A program made the translations under genes and the position numbers. 64,000 nt of DNA from Ruegeria sp. HKCCD7303 (GTDB lineage Bacteria > Pseudomonadota > Alphaproteobacteria > Rhodobacterales > Rhodobacteraceae): contig NZ_WVRE01000001.1 of NCBI RefSeq assembly GCF_013111185.1, forward strand, positions 186,001-250,000, in the 5' to 3' direction. Numbering within the stretch: the first letter of the stretch is position 1; each line of letters opens with the position of its first letter. The notes below the pieces were generated by a model, which was not told the DNA's origin, did not search any database, and worked only from the letters and a program-made list of their open reading frames with translations. Positions 1 to 7,373 of the stretch are shown here, piece after piece.

Positions 1-1358
1 AGGTTGGTCGCGGCACGTCAACCGAGGTCGACTTGGCCGTCGAAGCCGCCCGTGCCGCGCTCCCAGCGTGGCGCGTTTTGGCGGCAAGCGAGCGTGGCAA
101 ACTGTTGACCGAACTCGGCCGTCGCCTGGAAGAAAATGTCGAAGAAGTCGCCCGCGTGCTGGCTGCTGAAAGCGGGAATGCGATCAAAACCCAGTCACGC
201 GGAGAGGCATTGGGCGCGGCGGGCGTTCTGAAGTATTATGGTGGTGTGGCGGTTGAGCAAAAGGGCGAAACCCTGCCGCTCGGCCCGGGACTGCTGAGCT
301 ATTCGACGCGCGAGCCACATGGGGTTGTGGGCTCGATCATCCCCTGGAATTCTCCATTGCAGCTTGGTGCGGTGAAGATTTCGATGGCGCTTGCCACCGG
401 CAACTGCCTGGTGTTGAAACCTGCCGAAGATGCGCCCCTGGCAATCCTGAAACTGGCTGAACTTGCGGATGGCTTGTTTCCACCGGGTGTTTTTAATGTG
501 GTCACTGGGTTGGGAGAGGAAGCTGGTGCAGCGCTTGCTTCGCATCCGGGTATCGACAAGGTGTCCTTTACCGGTTCAAGCGATGTGGGCAAGTTAATTG
601 GCCATGCCACGGCTGATCGCATTGCAAAACTTACTCTGGAACTGGGCGGGAAATCCCCGACCATCGTCTTCCCTGACGCCATCGCCGATGGCCGTCTGGA
701 CAGCACCGCGCAGCAGGTGGCAAACGCGATGCGGTTCATGCGGCAGGGCCAAAGTTGTACCGCCGGATCGCGCCTGTTTGTGCACAAGGATATCTGGGAT
801 GAGTTGATGCCGAAGGTCGCCGAGAAATCGGCAGCTTTGAAAGTGGGTGATGCGCTGGATCCAGACGTGGATATGGGCGCGGTGGTTAACGCGGAACGCT
901 ATGGTGAAATCCGCGCCTATGTGGCCGAAGCTGAGGCAGAAGGGGCCACCTTCCTGATCGGCGAAACGCCAGCGGAAGACCCGGCGGGTTTCTGCCCGAA
1001 CCCCACCATCGTCACCGGCGTTGATAACAATTGGCGCATCTCCCGTGAAGAGGTGTTCGGCCCGGTGATGGTCGCGATCCCCTTCGAGACCGAAGAGGAG
1101 GTGATCGCTATGGCCAATGACACTCACTATGGTCTTGCAGCCTTCCTGTTCACCCATGACGTCAGCCGCATAACGCGCCTGACGCGCGCTATCGATGCAG
1201 GCTGGATTCAGGTAAATCAGGGCGGCGGGCAAATCCCTGGGATGTCTTACGGGGGCACCAAGCAGTCGGGTATGGGCAGCGAATACTCGATTGAGGGAGC
1301 GCTAGAGGCATATACATACCGCAAATGCGTCACAATCAATATCGAGGGCGGCGCGTGA
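1..1358 (+). CDS. Aldehyde dehydrogenase family protein (5' end outside window)
   Basis: NAD(P)-dependent oxidation of an aldehyde to an acid; the substrate cannot be told from sequence. The frame is already open at base 3 and reads VGRGTSTEVDLAVEAAR upstream of the first in-window start-like codon (TTG at 33), so the gene begins left of the window. Family landmarks are present: the PWNSPLQ cofactor segment, LELGGKSP with the general-base Glu, and GQSCTAG with the catalytic Cys (codon 756-758). The C-terminus is complete. Its stop overlaps the next gene by a GTGA junction, so it is the upstream member of a four-gene operon and presumably oxidises an aldehyde made or consumed by the PLP enzymes that follow. 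Confidence 0.93.
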   Translation, partial: VGRGTSTEVDLAVEAARAALPAWRVLAASERGKLLTELGRRLEENVEEVARVLAAESGNAIKTQSRGEALGAAGVLKYYGGVAVEQKGETLPLGPGLLSYSTREPHGVVGSIIPWNSPLQLGAVKISMALATGNCLVLKPAEDAPLAILKLAELADGLFPPGVFNVVTGLGEEAGAALASHPGIDKVSFTGSSDVGKLIGHATADRIAKLTLELGGKSPTIVFPDAIADGRLDSTAQQVANAMRFMRQGQSCTAGSRLFVHKDIWDELMPKVAEKSAALKVGDALDPDVDMGAVVNAERYGEIRAYVAEAEAEGATFLIGETPAEDPAGFCPNPTIVTGVDNNWRISREEVFGPVMVAIPFETEEEVIAMANDTHYGLAAFLFTHDVSRITRLTRAIDAGWIQVNQGGGQIPGMSYGGTKQSGMGSEYSIEGALEAYTYRKCVTINIEGGA

Positions 1359-2617
1359 GCACGGACCGGTTCGGCAATGCAATTGACCCGGGCGTGGGAT
1401 ATGCTCGGGGGGCGCTGCTGCGGGGCTCGGGGGATGAGGTGCGCAGGTTGGCGCAGGCCGGTCGCGTGGCCAGAGATTTCGTGGCCCGCGAAGGCATCGA
1501 CAAGATCGCTATCTGTACCGGTAACCTGCGGTTTTTTCCCGCCACACCGGACGATCTGAGCCTGCTGTGTGAGGAATGGATTGGTCCTGGCCTGTTCGGG
1601 GAAGAGCTGCGCAAGGCTGCTATCGCGCATCTGGGTGGACAGGGGCATGAGGCGGCGGCAGTGGTCAATCGCACTAGCGCGGGGATCGTGGCGACTGTGT
1701 TGGCGCATTCAGGCGGCAACCCGGTGCTTTCTTTGGTGGCCGCAGGCGACCGCAGCCATGCCTCGGTTCTGCGCGGGGCACGGCTGGCTGGCGTGCCGGT
1801 GCGAGAGGTTCATGATCTGGACGCAGTGCAAAAGGCTCTGGCAGAAGACAACCCGGCGCTATTCGTGATCACGCCTGTCACCTCGGAACTGTCGATGCTT
1901 GGCGATGATCTGATCCGCGACGCCGCTACGGCTGGGAACAAGGCGGGCTGTGTCACGTTCCTGGATGACGCCTATGGTGCGCGGTTCCGCCCGGTGCTGT
2001 ACGGCGGTGGAGCGTCGCTGTCCTTTGGGGCTGATTTGATTATCACCAATGCAGACAAGGCTGGCCTGTCTGGCCCGCGCGCTGGTGTCCTGTGTGGTGA
2101 GGCTGCGGCGTTGGTTCCTGTGCAAGCGAAAGCGAGTGAGCTTGGGATGGAGGCTCGTGCCCCCGTCGCCGTGGGTGCAATGCGTAGTCTGCAAGGATTT
2201 ACCCCCGATCTGTTGCTGCAAGAGGCGCGGGATGGTCAGGACCTGGCCGACGCGCTGGACAGCGTGCTGGGGCAAGGGCGCATCACTCGGTCGGCTCTTG
2301 GTCCAAAGATCGATGAACAGGAAGCGATGGAGATTGTTCTGGGCATGGCCGGGGCCGACAGGTCAGAATTGGTGCCAGCCGAGGTGACCGCGGCCATTGG
2401 TATGTTAATGCTGCAGAGCAAAGGGATTGTCACGGTCAACACCCATGGGCAACCCGGCGGGCGTGTCTCGATCCGGCTCAAACCGACATCGGGTGCTGTG
2501 GCGAGGGCTGGGGGTGCAATGGCGGTGGCTGACTGTTTGATGTCGGCAATGCGCCAGACTGCGCGGCATTTGCACGACAAGAAATGGTTTGCGGCAACAC
2601 TGTTTGGAGACACGTGA
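1355..2617 (+). CDS. SelA-like PLP-dependent enzyme
   Basis: Fold-type I PLP protein resembling the L-seryl-tRNA selenium transferase (SelA)/class-V group. The segment ITNADKAGLSGPRAG carries the expected Schiff-base Lys (about residue 235) in the SelA-type context D-K-x-x-x-G-P-x-A-G. DDAYGAR upstream supplies the cofactor-binding Asp. I chose the GTG at 1355 because it overlaps the previous stop (GTGA) and follows a GAGGGCGG ribosome site; an ATG at 1325 lies inside the upstream gene. At 420 residues it has family length but no selenocysteine genes nearby, so it is unlikely to be true SelA. Related SelA-like enzymes act as ammonia lyases or aldolases on amino and sugar acids; the exact reaction here is unknown. 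Confidence 0.8.
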   Translation: MSTDRFGNAIDPGVGYARGALLRGSGDEVRRLAQAGRVARDFVAREGIDKIAICTGNLRFFPATPDDLSLLCEEWIGPGLFGEELRKAAIAHLGGQGHEAAAVVNRTSAGIVATVLAHSGGNPVLSLVAAGDRSHASVLRGARLAGVPVREVHDLDAVQKALAEDNPALFVITPVTSELSMLGDDLIRDAATAGNKAGCVTFLDDAYGARFRPVLYGGGASLSFGADLIITNADKAGLSGPRAGVLCGEAAALVPVQAKASELGMEARAPVAVGAMRSLQGFTPDLLLQEARDGQDLADALDSVLGQGRITRSALGPKIDEQEAMEIVLGMAGADRSELVPAEVTAAIGMLMLQSKGIVTVNTHGQPGGRVSIRLKPTSGAVARAGGAMAVADCLMSAMRQTARHLHDKKWFAATLFGDT

Positions 2618-3631
2618 ATGGCCGATACGGCTTTGATCACCCGGCTGGATAATCGACTGGAACAGCTTGTGAACATCGATATGGGCGAACGCGGCGTTGA
2701 GCACCTGTTCGAGGCAGCCCGTGCGCTGGAAGGCCGGTCGCTGGTTGGGGCGGCTGCGGATGCGCTGATGGCAGTGCCAGAGGGTGGAACAGTTGTGTTG
2801 ACTACCGGATCGGTCTCGCGGGCCTGGATCACGCCTGATCTGGGTGAAAACGATGGCCCCTCGGGTGCGGCAGCGATTGCGCGCGCGCTGGTACTGGCCC
2901 GCAATGTGACCTGCGTCATGCTGTGCGAGGAAACTCTGCTGCCTGCGATCCAGAACACCTGTCAGGCTGCCGGGCTTTTTCCCGTCACGGTGGAACAGGC
3001 GGCGATTGCGAAGGCAGACAAAAGCCTTGCCACGATTGTTATGCTTCCCTACGCCACCGATGATGCGGACGGGAAGGCGCAGGCCGAGACCCTTCTGGCC
3101 AAGCTGAACCCTGATCTGTTGTTCTCGACCGAGCGTGTCGGGCGCAATGAATTTGGCGTCTATCACTCAATGCGCGGTATCGACTATGGCATGGGTCGCG
3201 CGCGTGTCGATTTCCTGTTCGATCTGGCACTTGAGCGCGGCATCCCAGTAGTGGCGGTTGGCGATGGTGGCAACGAAATCGGCATGGGTAAGGTCGCCGA
3301 CCATGTGAAGGCACATGTCCCCTACGGAGACACATGCCAATGTGGTTGCGGTGGTGGGATCGGCGCTGTGACAGGCTGTGATGTATTGGTGACGGCTGCC
3401 TGTTCCAATTGGGGCTGTACCGCGATTGCTGCTGCCATGGCAGCGCGTGCGGGCAACGCCAAACTTCTGCACACACCAAACCGAGAAACCCTTCTGCTGG
3501 ACACCATGGTCTCCAACGGCCTGATCAATTCAACCCACGGGATCGTCGACGACAGCGTCGATGGGTTTCCCCGCCAAAGCCATGTCGCGGTGGCCGAGCT
3601 TTGCCGCACGATCGTGAGCCGCGCGCTCTGA
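2618..3631 (+). CDS. DUF4392 protein, D-glutamate cyclase-like
   Basis: Protein of 337 residues matching the DUF4392 family. The diagnostic block GDGGNEIGMG lies near residues 215-224, followed by a Cys/Gly-rich CQCGCGGG segment and an ACSNWG motif. In vertebrates this domain forms the C-terminal half of DGLUCY, which converts D-glutamate to 5-oxo-D-proline. Stand-alone bacterial members are assumed to do the same or a related cyclisation; that is family knowledge, not shown here. The ATG directly follows the preceding TGA with no gap, so translation is coupled to the SelA-like gene. Packing between two PLP enzymes suggests a D-amino acid or amino-dicarboxylate pathway. Confidence 0.78.
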   Translation: MADTALITRLDNRLEQLVNIDMGERGVEHLFEAARALEGRSLVGAAADALMAVPEGGTVVLTTGSVSRAWITPDLGENDGPSGAAAIARALVLARNVTCVMLCEETLLPAIQNTCQAAGLFPVTVEQAAIAKADKSLATIVMLPYATDDADGKAQAETLLAKLNPDLLFSTERVGRNEFGVYHSMRGIDYGMGRARVDFLFDLALERGIPVVAVGDGGNEIGMGKVADHVKAHVPYGDTCQCGCGGGIGAVTGCDVLVTAACSNWGCTAIAAAMAARAGNAKLLHTPNRETLLLDTMVSNGLINSTHGIVDDSVDGFPRQSHVAVAELCRTIVSRAL

Positions 3632-3650
3632 CAACTCACAGGACTAAACT

Positions 3651-4910
3651 ATGATCCAAGACAATCCCGCCCTTATCGACGCAATCCGTGACCGTTTTGC
3701 TCATGTCGACAGCTGCCCGTTTCAGGGCGAGCGCATTTTCTTCGAAAACGCTGGTGGTGCGCTGACATTGAAATCCGTGGCTGAAACCTCAGCCTTTTAT
3801 GCCGCAATCCCCGACAACCCAGGTCGCATCAACCCGGCGGGGCAGGGTACCCAGAACGTGATCAACAAGGCCAAGCAAGACCTGACCGTCTTCATGAACG
3901 CGTCATCGGGTCAGTTCTTTGCAGGGGAAAGCGGGACAGAACTTTTGTTCCGCTTGATCCGAACCGCCTGTTTGACCGCTCCAAAGGGGGCAAAGGTGAT
4001 CGGGTCGTCCATCGAACACCCCGCCACTCGCAGTGCTGCGCGCCGGTGGGCCGGGATCGCCGGGCTGGACTATGTCAATGTTGCACATGACGACGATACC
4101 GGTTTGGTCACGCCCGAGGACTATGCTGCACTCATGACTCCGGACGTGGCGGTTGCAACGATCCTGCATGCGTCGCCCGTGACCGGTATGGGTATGGATG
4201 TTGCCGCAATCTCGAGCGCGATTCGCGCAGTTGCGCCGGATTGCCTGATCATCGTGGATGGCATTCAGCACGCAGCTCATGGGCAGCTGGATCTGGATGC
4301 CTACAATGTCGATGGCTATGCGATTTCACCGTACAAAGTTTTCTCACGCCACGGATATGGCATTGCGTGGATTTCCGACAAGCTAAGTGCTGTTCCGCAC
4401 GACATGTTGATCGACGCTCCTGCAACCGGTTGGGAGTTCGGCACACGAGACACCGGCTCTTATGCTACTGTTTCTGATGTCGTGTCGTATTTCGACTGGC
4501 TGGGTGGAGAGGTTTCGGATGAAACCGAACCCCGCCAACGGATCGAAGCTGCGGGTCGAGCCATCCATGCCTACGAAACGCATCTGACCAACACTGCCAT
4601 CAATGGCACTGGCAACCTGCCAGGTCTGCGCGATATGGATCACGTCACAATTCTGGCCGGAGCGGACAACCCCGCGCGCGAAGGTCTGGTGTCGATCGTT
4701 GTTGATGGCCATTCATCCGAGGATGTGGTCGCCACTCTGAACGCGCAGGGTATCAGAACCCATGTGCGCAAGGCCGATCATTATTCCGGCAACGTACTGA
4801 ATCCGCTGGGTTTGCCGGATTGTATCCGCATCTCGTTCTGCCATTATAACACCGAAAAAGAGATCGCGCGCCTTCTGGCTGCCGTAAAAGAGATGGGTCA
4901 GGACGGCTGA
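3651..4910 (+). CDS. Class-V aminotransferase (cysteine desulfurase-like fold)
   Basis: PLP enzyme of 419 residues in the aminotransferase class-V family. IVDGIQHAAHG contains the Asp that holds the PLP pyridine nitrogen, and AISPYKVFSRHGYG contains the Schiff-base Lys (Lys229). No cysteine-rich desulfurase loop is evident and no Fe-S assembly genes are nearby, so a catabolic aminotransferase, lyase or racemase-type role is more likely than cysteine desulfuration. It is the last gene of the operon, 19 bp after the DUF4392 gene, and its end is followed by a strong terminator. Donor and acceptor substrates are not predictable. Confidence 0.82.
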   Translation: MIQDNPALIDAIRDRFAHVDSCPFQGERIFFENAGGALTLKSVAETSAFYAAIPDNPGRINPAGQGTQNVINKAKQDLTVFMNASSGQFFAGESGTELLFRLIRTACLTAPKGAKVIGSSIEHPATRSAARRWAGIAGLDYVNVAHDDDTGLVTPEDYAALMTPDVAVATILHASPVTGMGMDVAAISSAIRAVAPDCLIIVDGIQHAAHGQLDLDAYNVDGYAISPYKVFSRHGYGIAWISDKLSAVPHDMLIDAPATGWEFGTRDTGSYATVSDVVSYFDWLGGEVSDETEPRQRIEAAGRAIHAYETHLTNTAINGTGNLPGLRDMDHVTILAGADNPAREGLVSIVVDGHSSEDVVATLNAQGIRTHVRKADHYSGNVLNPLGLPDCIRISFCHYNTEKEIARLLAAVKEMGQDG

Positions 4911-4939
4911 CACCACAGGTTTACAGCGTTAGATATTGG

Positions 4940-4970
4940 AGATGCGCGGTTCCTTAACCGCGCATCTTTT
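4940..4970. terminator. Bidirectional Rho-independent terminator
   Basis: A perfect 12-bp stem (4940-4951 pairing with 4956-4967) with a CCTT loop is followed by a T run on the plus strand and an A-containing flank giving a T run on the minus strand. It sits between convergent operons. The right arm and loop are also coding: the minus-strand gene ending at 4954 has its stop codon in the loop, and its last codons (Met-Arg-Gly) form the stem. Confidence 0.85.
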
Positions 4971-7368
4971 CGTTTCCGGGATCATAAAGTGCGCGCAGGC
5001 TCGCCGTTGTGGCGATGGTTTTTCCTGCAACCATGATTTGATAGCTGCGTTTGGCAAGCTCTTTCATGGCCATCCCGTCGGGACGTGTGACATAGCCCAT
5101 GCCAATCGCACCGCCTACGGTCCACCCATAGCTGGCCGAGGTCAAACGCCCGACAATCTGGCCGTCGCACAGGATCGGCTCTTTGCCAAAGACCAGCGCC
5201 TCTGGGATTTCCAACCGGAAAGACAGCAACCGGCTTGCAGACCCCGCAGATTTGCGGGCTTCGATGGCGGCTTTGCCGGTGAACTCGGTGGCGAAGTCAC
5301 AGGCAAAGGTCAGGCCGCTTTCGACCGGGCTGTCATGTGGTCCGATGTCGTGGCCCCAGTGGCGAAAGCCCTTTTCGATGCGGCATGAGTCAACTGACAT
5401 GCCGCCACATAAGCGCGGTGCATCGGGCGCAGCCATGATTGTTTCGAACACCTGCTGGGCGAACTCGGCAGGGACATGCAGCTCCCATCCCAGCTCACCT
5501 ACATAGGTGATCCGCTGTGCCCGGATCGGAGCATGACCGACATTCAATGCCTGCCATGTTCCAAAGGGGAACGTGTCGTTCGACAAATCGGCATCGGTCA
5601 GCTTGGCTAAAAAGTCCCGCGCGCGCGGTCCCATCAGGGCCAGTGTTGCCTCGGACGAGGTCACGTTGACCACGGATACATCCGTACCTGCCAGCTGCTT
5701 TTTCAGCCAGTAGTCCGTCTGAGGCTCAGCCCCGGCCGAGGCCATGACCATGTAGCGGTTTGCATTCAGGCGTGCGACGGTTACGTCTGCCTCGATCCCG
5801 CCTTGCGGGTTGAACATATGGGTGTAGACCAGCGCGCCTGGTGTCACGGCCATATTAGCCCCGCAGAGCCGCTGCATCTGTGCCTCGGCATCCTGCCCGT
5901 CGACGATGAACCGCCCAAAGGTCAGGTCGATGCAGCCCAGATTAGTGCGCAGAGCCTGATGTTCGGCCTGCCAATCGTCGAACCACGGCTCGCATCCGAA
6001 GCCATCCGTCATCTCGCGCCCATAGTAGAGCGGACGTTCCCAGCCATTGGCGCTGCCGAATTGTGCGCCCGCGTCGCGCAGGTGGGTGTAGTAAGGCGTC
6101 CGGCGTAGACCGCGCGCCTGTGTTTTGCGCAAGTAGGGCCAATGCATCTCATAAGCATGGCCGAGCGTTTCGGCCGCCTTGGTCGCGGTATAGCTGCGCG
6201 CGTTCAGGCCCGGCACGATGCGGCGGCTGTCCACATCGGTCAGGTCCATGGTCATGTGACCGGCCATGATCCATTCGGCCAGCGCCATGCCCGCGCCGGG
6301 GCCGTTCTGGATTCCGGTTGAGTTGAAACCCGCGGCGACCCAATAGCCCGCCGCATCCGGAACCGGGCCCAGATAGTGTTTGGCGTCGGGGGTAAAGCAC
6401 TCCGGCCCGTTGAAAAACTTGCGGATACCGGACTCAGCCAAGGCTGGAACCCGCTCCATCGCGGCTTCAAGGATGGGAAAAAGGTGTTCCTCATCGCAGG
6501 GCAGTTCGTCGAATTCGAACGTCTCGGGCAAACCGTCCTTGGGCAGCCACGGTGTTGCGTTTGGCTCGGAACAACCGATCAGAAGCTTGCCCGCCTCTTC
6601 CTTGTAATAGGCGTATTCGTCCATCACCCGCAGGACAGGCAAGTCACCGGTCACACCCTCAATCGGGTCGGTCACAACGTAGTAATGGTTGGTGTAATGC
6701 AGCGGAATCTGCACCCCATGAGTCAGGCCAAACTCGCGCGCCCACATGCCGGTGGCGTTGACCACATGCTCGGCGCTGACCAGACCTTCGGCGGTTTCAA
6801 CGCCGACAACGCGACCGCCTTCGATCACAACGCGGGTGACCTTGGTATCTTCAAAAACCTGCGCGCCGTGGGCCCGCGCGCCCTTGGCCAGAGCCATCGT
6901 CGTGTCGATGGGATTGGTATAGCCGTCGCCGGGAAACCAGAACGCGCCCTTTGCACCGTCGACGGACAGCAGAGGCCAGCGATCCTGCGCCTCGGTCAGG
7001 CTGATCTCTTCTGCGCGCAACCCGCATCCATGGGCATAGTCGACCTTGCGCCGCAACTCCTCCATACGCGCCTCGGTCAGCGCCACGGTCATCGAGCCGT
7101 TGCGCTTGAAACCGGTTTTCTGCCCGGTCTCATCCTCAAGGCTTTCCATCAGGTCGAGGCCATACTTCGCCAGCGCCGACGTGACCGGAACCCCCTGCGT
7201 TTCGCTGACCAGACCTGCGGCGTGCCATGTCGTTCCGCTGGTCAGTTTCTTACGCTCGAACAAGGCGGCGGACCAGCCTGCCTTGGCAAGGTGATAAGCG
7301 GTCGCGCAGCCGACAATGCCGCCGCCAATGATGGCGACCTGAACGTCCGTCGGAAGAGATTTCGCCAT
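4954..7368 (-). CDS. FAD-dependent dehydrogenase with C-terminal GcvT domain (dimethylglycine/sarcosine dehydrogenase family), copy 1
   Basis: Protein of 804 residues. The N-terminal DAO-type FAD domain opens with VAIIGGGIVGCATAYHL (GxGxxG). The SGTTWHAAG motif places a His (His49) where dimethylglycine dehydrogenases attach FAD covalently. The C-terminal half (from about residue 430) is a GcvT/aminomethyltransferase fold with a YVGELGWELHVP segment. The family oxidises N-methyl groups of glycine derivatives and passes formaldehyde to tetrahydrofolate as methylene-THF. It lies 5 bp after the second copy (7374-9791), at the distal end of the TTT/MttB operon, consistent with late demethylation steps. 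The actual methylamine substrate is inferred only from the family. Confidence 0.92.
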   Translation of the reverse strand: MAKSLPTDVQVAIIGGGIVGCATAYHLAKAGWSAALFERKKLTSGTTWHAAGLVSETQGVPVTSALAKYGLDLMESLEDETGQKTGFKRNGSMTVALTEARMEELRRKVDYAHGCGLRAEEISLTEAQDRWPLLSVDGAKGAFWFPGDGYTNPIDTTMALAKGARAHGAQVFEDTKVTRVVIEGGRVVGVETAEGLVSAEHVVNATGMWAREFGLTHGVQIPLHYTNHYYVVTDPIEGVTGDLPVLRVMDEYAYYKEEAGKLLIGCSEPNATPWLPKDGLPETFEFDELPCDEEHLFPILEAAMERVPALAESGIRKFFNGPECFTPDAKHYLGPVPDAAGYWVAAGFNSTGIQNGPGAGMALAEWIMAGHMTMDLTDVDSRRIVPGLNARSYTATKAAETLGHAYEMHWPYLRKTQARGLRRTPYYTHLRDAGAQFGSANGWERPLYYGREMTDGFGCEPWFDDWQAEHQALRTNLGCIDLTFGRFIVDGQDAEAQMQRLCGANMAVTPGALVYTHMFNPQGGIEADVTVARLNANRYMVMASAGAEPQTDYWLKKQLAGTDVSVVNVTSSEATLALMGPRARDFLAKLTDADLSNDTFPFGTWQALNVGHAPIRAQRITYVGELGWELHVPAEFAQQVFETIMAAPDAPRLCGGMSVDSCRIEKGFRHWGHDIGPHDSPVESGLTFACDFATEFTGKAAIEARKSAGSASRLLSFRLEIPEALVFGKEPILCDGQIVGRLTSASYGWTVGGAIGMGYVTRPDGMAMKELAKRSYQIMVAGKTIATTASLRALYDPGNEKMRG

Positions 7369-7373
7369 GGGTT

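Noticed and set aside
1355..2617. True selenocysteine synthase (SelA)
   Set aside because: No selB, selD or tRNA-Sec is nearby, and the gene lies in a catabolic operon.
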